A DNA stretch of 64,000 nt, from assembly GCA_963555925.1 (NCBI GenBank), contig CAUVXJ010000056.1, positions 1-64,000 of the forward strand, given 5' to 3'. This DNA comes from Protofrankia sp963555925 (GTDB taxonomy: Bacteria; Actinomycetota; Actinomycetes; Frankiales; Frankiaceae). The stretch's first letter is position 1. Every line of letters starts with the position of its first letter. Of the stretch, positions 8,783-17,829 are shown piece after piece. Under the pieces are notes generated by a model. It was not told where the DNA came from and did no database searches. It saw only the letters and a program-made list of their open reading frames with translations. The translations under genes and the position numbers were made by a program.

Positions 8783-9217
8783 ATGACCGGAGCCCCGTTC
8801 ACGATGGATGTCGAACTCGGCAAGATCCGCGAGTTCGCCCACGCCACCAAGTCGTCCAACCCTGACTACCTCAAGACCGACGTGCCGGTGTCACCAGCGA
8901 CGTTCCTGGCGTCCGCCGCCTTCTGGACCGGCCCCGAGAACACCCCACCGCTGGACGAGATCGGCGACGTGGCCCGGATCCTGCACGGCGAGCAGGAGTT
9001 CGTCTTCCACGGTGAACCGCCGCGCGCCGGTACCCGCCTCGTCGGCCAGACCCGTATCGGCGCCAGCTACGAAAAGCAGGGCACGCGCGGCGGAAGCATG
9101 CGGTTCGTCGAACTCGTCACCGAGTTCCGCACGCCCGAAGGCCGGCTCGTCGCCGAGTCGAAGTCCACCGCCATCGTCACCGGCCAGGTACCGACGGAAG
9201 GATCCGCCACGTCATGA
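8783..9217 (+). CDS. MaoC-like N-terminal (FAS1-like) dehydratase subunit
   Basis: A protein of 144 residues with the hot-dog fold pattern of FAS1-like dehydratase N-terminal domains: KIREFAHATKSSNP near the start, then PVSPATFLAS, and a central LHGEQEFVFHGEPP region. Such subunits lack the catalytic Asp/His and pair with a catalytic MaoC partner to hydrate enoyl-CoA or dehydrate 3-hydroxyacyl substrates. The partner is the next gene, overlapping by four bases (ATGA). A strong ribosome binding site (AAAGGAG) sits six bases before the ATG. The heptamer array lies directly upstream. Confidence 0.85.
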   Translation: MTGAPFTMDVELGKIREFAHATKSSNPDYLKTDVPVSPATFLASAAFWTGPENTPPLDEIGDVARILHGEQEFVFHGEPPRAGTRLVGQTRIGASYEKQGTRGGSMRFVELVTEFRTPEGRLVAESKSTAIVTGQVPTEGSATS

Positions 9218-9675
9218 CCACCACGGCGACCACGGCGAGCACGGCGAGCACCGCGGTGAATCCCACGAGCTGGGCGGATCTCCAGCTCGGCGTGGCCGCG
9301 ACCCCGTTCACCGACGCGCCGCTCACCCGCACGGATTTCGTCCGTTACCAAGGCGCATCCGGCGACATGAACCCGATCCATCATGACGAACAGTTCGCGC
9401 GGGCCGCCGGTTTCCCGACCGTTTTCGCGGTCGGGATGCTGCAGGCCGGCATCCTGGCGACCTACGCCACCGACTGGTTGGGCGCGGCGAACATCCGCCG
9501 GTTCCAGGTGCGGTTCCGCGAACAGGCGTGGCCCGACGACGTGCTGACCTACTCGGGCAGCGTCGTCGGCCGACGCGAGAAGGACGGTCGGCGCCTGGTC
9601 GACATCGAACTCACCGCGACCCGCCAGACCGGTGGCGTCCACATCACGGGCTCGGCGACCTTCGTCGTCGCGTAG
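9214..9675 (+). CDS. MaoC-family (R)-enoyl-CoA hydratase/dehydratase, catalytic subunit
   Basis: A protein of 153 residues carrying the hydratase-2 motif: YQGASGDMNPIHHDE followed by AAGFPTVFAVGMLQAG, with the catalytic Asp and His in place. An N-terminal Thr/Ala-rich tail of about 17 residues precedes the domain. With its non-catalytic partner it should form a heterodimeric R-specific enoyl-CoA hydratase or 3-hydroxyacyl dehydratase. The downstream SDR supplies the next step, so the set looks like a beta-oxidation or lipid/steroid side-chain module. The substrate cannot be told from sequence. Confidence 0.88.
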   Translation: MTTTATTASTASTAVNPTSWADLQLGVAATPFTDAPLTRTDFVRYQGASGDMNPIHHDEQFARAAGFPTVFAVGMLQAGILATYATDWLGAANIRRFQVRFREQAWPDDVLTYSGSVVGRREKDGRRLVDIELTATRQTGGVHITGSATFVVA

Positions 9676-9916
9676 GCACGGCCCACAGACGGGATGCGTT
9701 GACGGGCGTTCAGGGCGCTTCGGTGGCTTGTGGACCCCACCGCGCGTGAGGATTCACCGGGACCCCCGATCCACCCCGGCCGACACCCGCACCAACCGGC
9801 AGGTTGCGGTCGAACAGCGGGTCGACGGCGAACAGCGCGCCCAGGCCGAACAGCGCGTCGAACACCCCACAGCCATCATGTGGAACAACGGCACCATCAG
9901 ATATAGGAGATAAATC

Positions 9917-9940
9917 ATGACAACGGGAGTGCGGGCATGA
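9917..9940 (+). CDS. Possible 7-codon upstream reading frame coupled to the SDR gene
   Basis: A good ribosome binding site (AGGAGA, 9905-9910) precedes an ATG at 9917 rather than the SDR start at 9937. The resulting frame (MTTGVRA) ends in a TGA that overlaps the SDR ATG as ATGA. It could be a leader that couples translation or sets expression, or a chance frame, since GGGAG at 9925-9929 could itself serve the SDR start. Confidence 0.35.
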   Translation: MTTGVRA

Positions 9941-10860
9941 CCGGGATCTGCGAAGGACGCATCGTCGTCGTCACCGGGGCCGGCAACGGCATCGGCCGCG
10001 AACACGCGAAGCTGTTCGCCCAGGAGGGCGCCAAGGTCGTCGTCAACGACCTCGGCGGCAGCCGCGACGGCTCGGGGGCATCGACCGGCCCCGCCCAGGC
10101 CGTCGTCGACGAGATCAAAGCCGCGGGTGGGGAGGCCGTCGCCAACACCGACGACATCTCCAGCTGGGACGGCAGCAAGAACCTCATCGAGCAGGCCATC
10201 GAGGTCTTCGGCGGCCTGGACGTAGTGGTGAACAACGCTGGCATCCTGCGCGACCGGATGCTCGCGAACATGACCGAAGCCGAGTGGGACGCGGTCATCA
10301 AGGTGCATCTGAAGGGCACCTTCGGACCGACCCATCACGCCGCCGCCTACTGGCGCGACCGGGCCAAGGCTGGTCAGCCCAACGACGCTCGAATCATCAA
10401 CACGACGTCGCCGTCCGGGCTGTTCGGCAATGTCGGACAGTCCAACTACGGCGCGGCCAAAGCGGGTATCGCGGCCTTCACCGTGATCACCGCGCAGGAG
10501 CTGGGTCGTTACGGGATCACCGTCAACGCGATCTCGCCGACCGCGCTGACCCGGTTGACCGAGGACCTGGCCTCCGTTCAGGCAATCAAGGAATCCGCCG
10601 GTGCCGCCGACCCGCTGGCGCCGGAGAACATCTCCCCGACCGTGGTGTGGCTGGGTAGCGCCGCTTCGAAGGACATAACCGGCCGGGTGTTCTCCGTATT
10701 CGGCGGCACCATCACCGTTGTCGAGGGCTGGGTCAACGGTCCGGGCGTCGACCGGCAGGGTCGCTGGTCGCCGGGCGAGCTGTCCGAGGTGATCCCGGAC
10801 CTGGTCGCGAAGGCGGCGCCCGGGGCCGACATGACAGGCAACCGGCCCGTCCAGGCATAA
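9937..10860 (+). CDS. SDR-family (3R)-hydroxyacyl-CoA dehydrogenase-like oxidoreductase
   Basis: A classical short-chain dehydrogenase of 307 residues. The cofactor motif is TGAGNGIG (near residue 13), NNAG lies near 95, and the catalytic Ser-Tyr-Lys set appears as NTTSPSGLFG then SNYGAAK. The insertion VVNDLGGSRDGSG is typical of the dehydrogenase domain of peroxisomal multifunctional enzyme type 2 and its actinobacterial relatives, which oxidise (3R)-hydroxyacyl-CoA with NAD. Next to the two MaoC subunits it completes hydration and oxidation of an enoyl-CoA. A gap of about 240 bases separates it from the MaoC pair, so it may have its own promoter. Confidence 0.85.
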   Translation: MTGICEGRIVVVTGAGNGIGREHAKLFAQEGAKVVVNDLGGSRDGSGASTGPAQAVVDEIKAAGGEAVANTDDISSWDGSKNLIEQAIEVFGGLDVVVNNAGILRDRMLANMTEAEWDAVIKVHLKGTFGPTHHAAAYWRDRAKAGQPNDARIINTTSPSGLFGNVGQSNYGAAKAGIAAFTVITAQELGRYGITVNAISPTALTRLTEDLASVQAIKESAGAADPLAPENISPTVVWLGSAASKDITGRVFSVFGGTITVVEGWVNGPGVDRQGRWSPGELSEVIPDLVAKAAPGADMTGNRPVQA

Positions 10861-10896
10861 CCGGGGGCTTCGCCCGAGGCCTGTGACGGCGCGGGA

Positions 10897-13800
10897 TCAG
10901 CCCTCCGCACGCCGCCACAGGCCCGGGTGGAGCCAGGCCGGGAGCACGGCTCCGGTGTCCGGGACGACCCGGGCCGCAACCGGCTCCAGCGCCTTGGACA
11001 GCAGCGTCCCGCCCGCACAGGCACCGGCCACGATCGTCCAGCCGACCGGACCGAGCGGGGTACAACCGAAGAAGTGGCTGAGCCCGGGGGTCTGTACGAC
11101 CGCAACCAACACGGCCGCGGATCCGAGACTGCTCAGCAGCACCGACCTGCTGCCACCCCCGACCAGGACCGTCTGACCCAGCTGCGCGCCGATCAGAGCA
11201 GCCAGCCCCACGGTGTCGGCGTGGCGGCGCCGGCCCGTGAAACGGGCGACCAGCCATGCACCGGATGCGGCGGCCGTGGTGGCGACGGTGCGCACCGCCA
11301 CTTCCCGGGCGAGTGCGCGGCCGAGCGACTGCTCCGGGCCCTCACCGAGAAACTGACCCGCCTTGTCGGGGTCGGGTTGGCGCAGCGCCACGGCGAGCCC
11401 CGGCGCGAGATCGGTGAGGAGGTTGACCAGCAACAACTGCCGGGCCGACAACGGCGACGCCCCCGTGGCCACCGACCCGAGCAGGGTGAAGGCGATCTCA
11501 CCCAGGTTGCCCCCCACAAAGATACCCAACGCCTGGCGGACCGAGGCCCACATCGCCCGGCCTTCGACCAGAACATCCAGGATCGTCTCAAGCCGGTCAT
11601 CGGTGACGACCACGTCGGCGGCAGCCCGAGCCGCCGGGGTGCCGCGTTTGCCCAGGGCGATCCCGACGTCGGCCAGCCGGATCGCGGGGGCGTCATTGGC
11701 CCCGTCGCCGGTCATCGCGACCACCTTGCCCAGCCGCTGATAGGACTCGACGACGCGCACCTTGTGTGCCGGGGTACCGCGGGCCACCACCGACACCTCA
11801 GGCAACAGCGCGTCGAGCGCATCGTCGTCCAACGAATCGATCTCCGCACCGGTCACGACCCGGCCGCTGTCGAGTACCCCCAGTTCGGTGGCGATCGTCT
11901 CCGCGGTGGTCGGATGATCACCTGTGATCATCATGGTCCGGACGCCCGCGTCGCTCAGTTGGACGAGCGACGGCCCGGCACCGGCCCGGACCGGGTCGGA
12001 CAGCCCCAGGAAGCCGAGAAAGGTCAGCCCGTCGAGGTCGCTGTCAGCCAGTTCCCGGGCCGCCACCGGCATCCGCCGTTCAGCGACCGCCAGCACCCGA
12101 TAGCCACGTCGACCGAGCGCATTGTGTTCACGGTTCAACCGTGCACGACTGGCCCGATCAAGAGGGACGCTGCCGTGCACGGTGCGCCACCGGACGCAAC
12201 GCGGGACAACCGCTTCGGGCGCACCCTTGACGCTGAGGAGCGCGACGTTGCCCGCCCGCCCGAGGCAGGCGTGATAGCTGCGGCCCGGTTCGAAAGGCAG
12301 CGAGGCCACCGCCGTCCACGACGCCAGGTCGTGGTCGCACCCGACGCCGGCGGCAGCCGCTCCCTTCGTCACCGCCCGGTCGGTGGGGTGGGGCAGCTTC
12401 GCATCGCTGCCGGCATCGGCCGGGGTGGCGCGCAGTCCGGCAGCCACGACCCGGCGTTGGCGGGCATCGAGGTCCATCACGGCGGCGGTCCGAGCGCCGT
12501 CCGACACCGCCCCCAGACCGATCTTGCCTCTGGTGAGCGTGCCGGTCTTGTCGAAACACAGCACGTCCACCCGGCCGAGGGTCTCGATGGTCCGCGGGTT
12601 TCGTACCAGTGCCCCGCGGACGGACAACCGCCGGGCGGCGGACAGCTGGGCCGCCGTGGCGAGGAACGGCAGACCCTCGGGCACGGCTGCGACAGCCAGC
12701 GCCACTCCCGCGCTCAGCGTGTGACGAACGGGCCGGCCACGGATGAGTCCGGACGCGAGCAGCATCCCAGCCGCGCCGATCACCACCGGCACGGTGAACT
12801 CGGTGATCGCGGTAAGCCGTGCTTCGACCCCGGCGGCCCTGGCCGGACCCGCGGCCACGGCCATGCTTCGGCCCGCCTCGGTGGCAAGACCCGTCGCCAC
12901 GACCACAGCTCTGCCGTGACCGGCGGCCACGGTGGTCCCCTCGTACACCATGGACGCCCGGGCGGCCACATGACTGGCTGCGACCGGACGTGGGGACTTC
13001 GCGACGGGAAGGGATTCACCGGTCAGCGAGGACTCGTCAACCTCAAGATCTGTCGCTGTCAGCAGGCGGCCGTCGGCGGGAACGACGTCCCCTGGCCCGA
13101 TCGAGATCACGTCACCGGGAACGATCTCCTGTGCGGTCACGTCGACATCCCGGCGGTCGCGACGCACCTGTGCGCGGACCGCGGACTGGGCGAACAGGCG
13201 GGCCAGGGCGGTGTCGGCCCGCCGCTGCTGGACCGCACCCATGAGCGCGGACAGGACCGCGACACTGACCACCAGACCCGCGTCCAACACCGATCCGGTG
13301 GCAGCCGACAGGGCCGCCCCGCCGAGCAGAATGGGCGTCAGCGGGTTGGAGAACTCCCGGACGAAGGCTCCGACCAGATCCGGCCCGACCGCGCCCACAC
13401 CGGCCACCTCCGAACGCCGCGCCAGCGCGTCAGCGCGCGAGAGCCCATCGGGGGTGCTGCCCAGCTGCTCCAGGACACGTCGCGCCGGCAACACGTGCCA
13501 TGGCGTACGGGGGCTGGTCGGCGGCTGCGGACGCCTCCCGAGATCACGTGCAATTCTGATCCCGTTGCCGAGCGACAGCGCGGTCGCCCCGTGCACCATG
13601 AGCGTCGAGCGGGTCACCAGTCGGGGACCGGCGCCGGTCAACGCGACCAGCGCACCCGCGCCGGACCCGATCTGGGCGAGTCGCACCGCGTGCCGGCTCA
13701 CCGTGGCACCGGCGGCGACAGCCTCCACCATCATCGCCGCAGCCGAGAGATCCCGACCGACGAGGACGTCCGCCCCCCAGGCCGGGGAACCATCGTGGTC

Positions 13801-15405
13801 ATCGACCCCGACACCGCAGTCGGCGCTGCCCACCGCGGCGCGCCGGTGTGAGACGACGAGAACACCGCCACGCTCGGCCTGAAGATCGGCGATGGCCGCC
13901 ACCAGCCGCCGTCCGCCCGGGACCAGCGGAAACCCGCGACCGTCGGTCGGACCTCGCTCGCCCTGCGCCACACACACCGTGAGTCCGCTGCGACGACAGG
14001 ACGCCAGCAGCGCCTCGCTCGCCGGCGCGCGCTCGGGAATCGCCGAGACGACTGCCATCAGGCTGCTGCCCTGCGTGAGGCCGAGGATCGTCACAGCCCC
14101 CTCGGCTTCCAACCGCTGGGTCTCCTGGATGCCCGAGCAGCCGTACGGAGCCAGCCGGTCCAGCCGATCCAGCGGGGCGAGCGTCCAACCGTCCCGGGTG
14201 ACCAACGCGGCCGGATCGGTCGGCCGGAACAGCGCATAGGCCCGGACTGCGACCTCGCTCGGGTCCGCGCCGTCCACGGGGATGACCTCGCCGACAGCAA
14301 GCATGGGACCTACCAGAATGTCGTGATCGATCACGATCGTGTCGACCCGGTCGAGCCGCCGCAGGGCCTCGGGACGCATCACGTGGACACCGCGGCGCGC
14401 CAGCACCCACATGAGATGGTGGGAGAATCCCTCCCGGCCGAACCGCACGGGACGCGGTAGCAGGGCAATGCCGGCTACAGCTGCACGGCGCGGGTCGCCG
14501 GTGGCGGCCGCGGTGGCCCCGAACGCCGCCAGCGCGCCGATCCCGGCAGCGTCGGCGTACCGCTCCAGCGGCCCTCTCGGCAGCGGTCGGGGCCGCTCGC
14601 CGGCCACCGAGTCGGCTGCGGCCCGGTCCGGATCGCCGAGCAGATCGTCGCCGGCCGCGACAAAGGCGTTACGGCGGGCGCAGGCGGCCGCGAGGGCTTC
14701 GGCTCGAAGCACCGCATCGACACCGATAGCGACGTCCCCGTGCGCCAGCCCCATCGCGGTTGCGTTGGCCACCGCCAGGACGATGTCCGCCCGCTCCAGG
14801 CCGATCGCCCGCTCCAGGATCCCCCGCAGTCGCGGCTGGGTGTCGACGACCGTGACGAGCGAGGCCAGCTCGATCGGCAATGGCAGCCAGCGGGCGACCC
14901 GACCCGCCGACGCCACCCCAAAAGCGACCCCGTCTGCGACCAGCGCGGTAGCCGCCCGCACCACGGGAGCCGGCGAATCCGGCGGATCGGGCAGCCTCGG
15001 GCGGCTGTGGCTGTCCGCTTCGATCAGCGCCCCACCGCCACCACCCCCCGCAGCGCCGCTGACGTCGGTAACGCTGGCGTCAAGGCGCTCAACCCGCTCG
15101 ACGACCGCCGTCAACTCGCGCTGGGTCGGATAGGGATCGGCCAGCGCGAGCAGAACACGTCCCAGCGGTGCGTTGACCCGTGCCCACACGACCCCCGGAC
15201 AACGCTCGAGTTCCTGCTCCAGCAGCCTGCGCCGTGCCTCGCCCGACGGACCCCAAACGCTGTGCACCGTGACACTTGCCCGGGACCGGGCAATCGGATC
15301 GTCGGGTGAGAAAGCGACGGCGGGCTCCATCCGATCCAGAAACGGTCTCGCCACCGACGCGAGCCCCATGCCGGACAGCAGGTGCCTAACCCCTGCAAGG
15401 GGCAT
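10897..15405 (-). CDS. ctpI: CtpI-type cation-translocating P-type ATPase
   Basis: A very large P-type ATPase of about 1502 residues, comparable with mycobacterial CtpI (about 1630). The N-terminal half (about 1-650) holds the long CtpI-specific region including LRRLDRVDTIVID. The core pump follows: SLTGES (near 790), a VPEGLP membrane motif, the phosphorylation site DKTGTLT (Asp near 951), MITGDHP and TGDGANDAPAI (near 1233), then C-terminal helices. VPEGLP in place of CPC argues against a copper-type pump and suits a Ca/Mg-like P2 ancestry; the ion is not known. The start at 15405 (MPLAGVRHLL) is preferred because the upstream frame is Arg/Trp-rich and not protein-like. It is divergent from the small membrane protein gene. 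Confidence 0.88.
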   Translation of the reverse strand: MPLAGVRHLLSGMGLASVARPFLDRMEPAVAFSPDDPIARSRASVTVHSVWGPSGEARRRLLEQELERCPGVVWARVNAPLGRVLLALADPYPTQRELTAVVERVERLDASVTDVSGAAGGGGGGALIEADSHSRPRLPDPPDSPAPVVRAATALVADGVAFGVASAGRVARWLPLPIELASLVTVVDTQPRLRGILERAIGLERADIVLAVANATAMGLAHGDVAIGVDAVLRAEALAAACARRNAFVAAGDDLLGDPDRAAADSVAGERPRPLPRGPLERYADAAGIGALAAFGATAAATGDPRRAAVAGIALLPRPVRFGREGFSHHLMWVLARRGVHVMRPEALRRLDRVDTIVIDHDILVGPMLAVGEVIPVDGADPSEVAVRAYALFRPTDPAALVTRDGWTLAPLDRLDRLAPYGCSGIQETQRLEAEGAVTILGLTQGSSLMAVVSAIPERAPASEALLASCRRSGLTVCVAQGERGPTDGRGFPLVPGGRRLVAAIADLQAERGGVLVVSHRRAAVGSADCGVGVDDHDGSPAWGADVLVGRDLSAAAMMVEAVAAGATVSRHAVRLAQIGSGAGALVALTGAGPRLVTRSTLMVHGATALSLGNGIRIARDLGRRPQPPTSPRTPWHVLPARRVLEQLGSTPDGLSRADALARRSEVAGVGAVGPDLVGAFVREFSNPLTPILLGGAALSAATGSVLDAGLVVSVAVLSALMGAVQQRRADTALARLFAQSAVRAQVRRDRRDVDVTAQEIVPGDVISIGPGDVVPADGRLLTATDLEVDESSLTGESLPVAKSPRPVAASHVAARASMVYEGTTVAAGHGRAVVVATGLATEAGRSMAVAAGPARAAGVEARLTAITEFTVPVVIGAAGMLLASGLIRGRPVRHTLSAGVALAVAAVPEGLPFLATAAQLSAARRLSVRGALVRNPRTIETLGRVDVLCFDKTGTLTRGKIGLGAVSDGARTAAVMDLDARQRRVVAAGLRATPADAGSDAKLPHPTDRAVTKGAAAAGVGCDHDLASWTAVASLPFEPGRSYHACLGRAGNVALLSVKGAPEAVVPRCVRWRTVHGSVPLDRASRARLNREHNALGRRGYRVLAVAERRMPVAARELADSDLDGLTFLGFLGLSDPVRAGAGPSLVQLSDAGVRTMMITGDHPTTAETIATELGVLDSGRVVTGAEIDSLDDDALDALLPEVSVVARGTPAHKVRVVESYQRLGKVVAMTGDGANDAPAIRLADVGIALGKRGTPAARAAADVVVTDDRLETILDVLVEGRAMWASVRQALGIFVGGNLGEIAFTLLGSVATGASPLSARQLLLVNLLTDLAPGLAVALRQPDPDKAGQFLGEGPEQSLGRALAREVAVRTVATTAAASGAWLVARFTGRRRHADTVGLAALIGAQLGQTVLVGGGSRSVLLSSLGSAAVLVAVVQTPGLSHFFGCTPLGPVGWTIVAGACAGGTLLSKALEPVAARVVPDTGAVLPAWLHPGLWRRAEG

Positions 15406-15640
15406 CTGCACCCTCCCGTCATCACCGTAAGATTCTTTGCGGTCACCAGAGGCCAGCACGTCAAGCGGCAGCCTCCACCGCCACGCCACCAGGACCAAGC
15501 GGCTCCGACCGTCGACCGGCCACCGTCCTGACCGGCCACAGCCCGGCCGGTGCGTGTAGCTGGCCCGATACCCCGACGCGGGCGTTAAACACCCGGTCCA
15601 GGCACGCCGGCGCCTCCGGGGCTCAACCGCGAGCAAAAGA

Positions 15641-15690
15641 TCGATGCAAAAATCGATGCAAACTTGACAAAAAGTAAAAAATTTACTTCA
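15641..15690. promoter_or_regulatory. AT-rich divergent control region with direct repeat and palindrome
   Basis: Between ctpI (-) and the small membrane protein gene (+) lies an AT-rich patch. It contains a 10-bp direct repeat ATCGATGCAA (15641-15650, 15653-15662), a consensus -35 hexamer TTGACA (15664-15669), and a perfect palindrome with 7-bp arms AAGTAAA/TTTACTT (15672-15688) around a 3-base centre. The palindrome lies where a repressor would block a plus-strand promoter. No convincing -10 is seen at 17 bases, so promoter assignment is tentative. Confidence 0.5.
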
Positions 15691-15778
15691 AGGAAAGGTG
15701 GAGGTTTCGATTTTGAGATCTCCCGTTTACCTGTGGTTCCCCTGCGGGAGGATGAACACATAACGGAAAGGAGGTCCA

Positions 15779-16240
15779 ATGCCTAGCAGGACAGACGACC
15801 AGGCACAGGACACGGCACGGGACAACGGCACGACCGCCGCGGAAGCCAGCGAGGAGCGTGACGATCAAAGCGTCGGCAACGGCCGCGCCCGCGACGCAGG
15901 TCAACGCGAAGTGGGACGCCCGCACACGGCGACGCTGCGGACACCGTTCGCCACAGCCCGTATCGAGGTGCCCCGCGCTCCGGGTAAGAGCATGAAGGTG
16001 GGTCCGGTCAGGCTGCCATCACCAGCCCAGACCGCCTTCTACCTCGGCCTGGGTGCGCTTGCCGTGGCGGAGGTCGTTGAGTGGCCGATCGCAGCGGCAA
16101 TCGGCGTGGGCACCTACGTAGCCCAGCACAGCCGTGGCGGCGAATCGGCGTCGCAGGCGCGTCGAGAGGCTCCCACCCGCGGAGGGCCCGAGATGCGACG
16201 AGAGGCCCAGACTTCACCGGACGCGCCCGCCGAAGCCTAA
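15779..16240 (+). CDS. Small membrane protein next to ctpI, unknown function
   Basis: A protein of 153 residues. It has a hydrophilic acidic N-terminus (about 1-45), a middle basic part (TARIEVPRAPGKSMKVGP), one long hydrophobic segment or two short ones (about 80-118, FYLGLGALAVAEVVEWP then AAIGVGTYVA), and a charged tail. The ribosome binding site AAAGGAGGT is close to perfect and one of the strongest in the window. The gene sits head-to-head with ctpI and could be a partner or regulator of that pump; this is inference from position. Its TAA stop codon is the first three bases of a TAAGAGCG dispersed repeat. Confidence 0.75.
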   Translation: MPSRTDDQAQDTARDNGTTAAEASEERDDQSVGNGRARDAGQREVGRPHTATLRTPFATARIEVPRAPGKSMKVGPVRLPSPAQTAFYLGLGALAVAEVVEWPIAAAIGVGTYVAQHSRGGESASQARREAPTRGGPEMRREAQTSPDAPAEA

Positions 16241-16260
16241 GAGCGACCGGCAGTAGGGAC
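16238..16260 (+). repeat. TAAGAGCG dispersed repeat, copy 1 (supplies a stop codon)
   Basis: The core reads TAAGAGCG, one variable base, CCGGCA, then GTAGGGAC. The following bases (ACGGATCAAGGA) also resemble the longer copies at 44.5 and 48.4 kb, so about 35 bases match in all. The first three bases are the stop codon of the preceding small membrane protein gene. Confidence 0.8.
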
Positions 16261-16311
16261 ACGGATCAAGGACGGTGGTACTCACCGCAACAATTATATG
16301 ATCATCAATAC

Positions 16312-16336
16312 AAGGACCGGCATGTGGCCGGTCCTT
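16312..16336. terminator. Hairpin terminator between convergent genes
   Basis: A perfect 10-bp stem (16312-16321 with 16327-16336, AAGGACCGGC) and a 5-base loop lie between the convergent membrane-protein gene and the short minus-strand gene. There is only a weak T-rich tail on the minus strand (TTGTATT). It is probably a bidirectional terminator. Confidence 0.6.
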
Positions 16337-16430
16337 CAGCTCGCAGTGGGCGGTGGCGACGCAGGGGTCGCTCAGTACACCGTGCCTGGTAGACACCGTG
16401 CCTGGTCAGACAGCGCGCCGGTCGGGGACC

Positions 16431-16462
16431 GTGTCCATCAGGCCGCGTGTCCATCAGGCCGC
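16431..16462. repeat. 16-bp tandem duplication over a gene 3' end
   Basis: Two exact copies of GTGTCCATCAGGCCGC (16431-16446, 16447-16462) span the stop codon of the short minus-strand gene. Just upstream, ACACCGTGCCTGGT also occurs twice (16378-16391, 16394-16407). Both look like slippage duplications. Confidence 0.85.
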
Positions 16463-16564
16463 GTGGGTAGCCGATGCCCGCCACCGTCGGAACAGCGAGG
16501 CTACGAGTGCGAACACGGCGGCGCTGAGCGCTTCCGCCACCAAGGTCAAGATAATCTCCGACAC
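16454..16564 (-). CDS. 36-residue membrane peptide
   Basis: A short GTG-start frame, below the usual gene-calling length. It is preceded on the minus strand by GAGGAG at good spacing. The peptide begins SEIILTLVAEALSAAVF and continues as one hydrophobic helix, then a basic FRRWR membrane-exit motif and a short polar tail. That layout, plus the ribosome binding site, argues for a real single-pass membrane peptide. The function is unknown. The stop codon lies in a 16-bp duplicated unit. Confidence 0.5.
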   Translation of the reverse strand: MSEIILTLVAEALSAAVFALVASLFRRWRASATHAA

Positions 16565-16894
16565 GGCACTCCTCGTGGACGAACCCCTTGGGGACCATCC
16601 ACAGAATAGGTTTCATACGAGCGAAGGAGAGGAGTCTCACGCAGGAGAAAATCGTGAACATACGGCTAACGACCGGATCACCGTCGGCACCTCATCGGCC
16701 TCCCTGGCCTGCCCAGTGGGCATCGATCCGCGCGATCGGAGATCCATCGGACGGGCCTAGTACTCTCCATGAACAGACCCTCACCGGAGCCGGACGAAGC
16801 CGCCCGTATCCGCAACGGCCAGCCAGCCGAGGGCGACGCGATCATGGATACTGTCGCGGCGCCGGCGGCCCCAAGGAACCAAGGAGACCGACAG

Positions 16895-17761
16895 GTGGTG
16901 ACGTCCAAGACGCGGCGACGGCGCGAGCTTGCCGCCGCGAGGATCACCCGCCAGACGGAACGCCGCGCGGCTGAGCGACGCCGCCGCCAGCGCTTGATCG
17001 CCGTCATCGCCGCGGGCGTCGTGGTAGTACTCACCGGCACGGTCACCGGGGTGCTGCTGTTCGCCGGTAACGACGACAAGGCCACCGTCTCAGCGTCGGC
17101 ATCGGCGACCCCGTCCGCACCTGCGGTGCCATCCGGGTCACCATCATCCGCGGCGTCCGCCGCGCCCGCGTCGACGAAGGTCGGCCCCTGCACCTACACC
17201 TCGGACGGCCGGGATCCGTCGCGGCCGGTGAGCCTGCCCGCGGCAGCCGACACCGTCGACCAGTCCCCCGCCACGATGGTCATCACCACGAGCAAGGGCA
17301 CGATCAAGGCAGCGCTGGACGCGGCGAAAGCTCCCTGCACCGTTCACGCCCTGCTCACCATGGCCAATGCCAAGTACTTCGACGGCACCCCCTGCCATCG
17401 CGAAACCGCCGAGAACATCTTCGTGTTGCAGTGCGGTGACCCGACCGGTTCCAGCCAGGGCGGACCGGGCTTCGCCTACGCCAACGAGAACACCGACGGC
17501 GCCACGTACACCCGCGGCGTGATCGCCATGGCCAACGCCGGTGCGAACACCAACGGCAGCCAGTTTTTCCTCATCTACAAGGACCCGAACGCCACCGGTG
17601 TGCAGGCGCTGGGAAGCAACTACACGATAGTCGGCAAGATCACCGATGGTCTCAGCATCCTCGACGCCCTTACCTCCCCCGGTATCGAGGGGGGCAGCAC
17701 CGACGGCGCCCCCGTCAGCAAGGCGCAGATCACATCCGTGACCCTGACCCAGACCGCCTGA
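16895..17761 (+). CDS. Membrane-anchored cyclophilin-type peptidyl-prolyl isomerase
   Basis: About 288 residues. A basic helix (SKTRRRRELAAARITRQ) leads to a single membrane segment (VIAAGVVVVLTGTVTG), then a Ser/Ala/Pro-rich linker, then a cyclophilin domain with PCHRETAENIF, GGPGFAYANEN and the active-site GSQFFLIYKD. It should catalyse proline isomerisation outside the membrane and assist folding of secreted proteins. Actinobacterial relatives share this basic-helix/anchor/cyclophilin layout. I choose GTG 16895 because AAGGAG lies about eight bases upstream and family members begin with VTSK; a frame from 16769 is open but poor. Confidence 0.9.
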   Translation: MVTSKTRRRRELAAARITRQTERRAAERRRRQRLIAVIAAGVVVVLTGTVTGVLLFAGNDDKATVSASASATPSAPAVPSGSPSSAASAAPASTKVGPCTYTSDGRDPSRPVSLPAAADTVDQSPATMVITTSKGTIKAALDAAKAPCTVHALLTMANAKYFDGTPCHRETAENIFVLQCGDPTGSSQGGPGFAYANENTDGATYTRGVIAMANAGANTNGSQFFLIYKDPNATGVQALGSNYTIVGKITDGLSILDALTSPGIEGGSTDGAPVSKAQITSVTLTQTA

Positions 17762-17829
17762 CTCAGAGGGCCGCCTGACCCCGACCGCGTCCGGCCGCAC
17801 CCCCACGTGTGTCGACCTGTCGGCCCGGC

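Noticed and set aside
10927..13851. A 974-codon open frame on the plus strand
   Set aside because: It is antisense to ctpI, with Arg/Gly/His/Pro-rich composition typical of a shadow frame in high-GC DNA; ctpI has clear P-type ATPase motifs.
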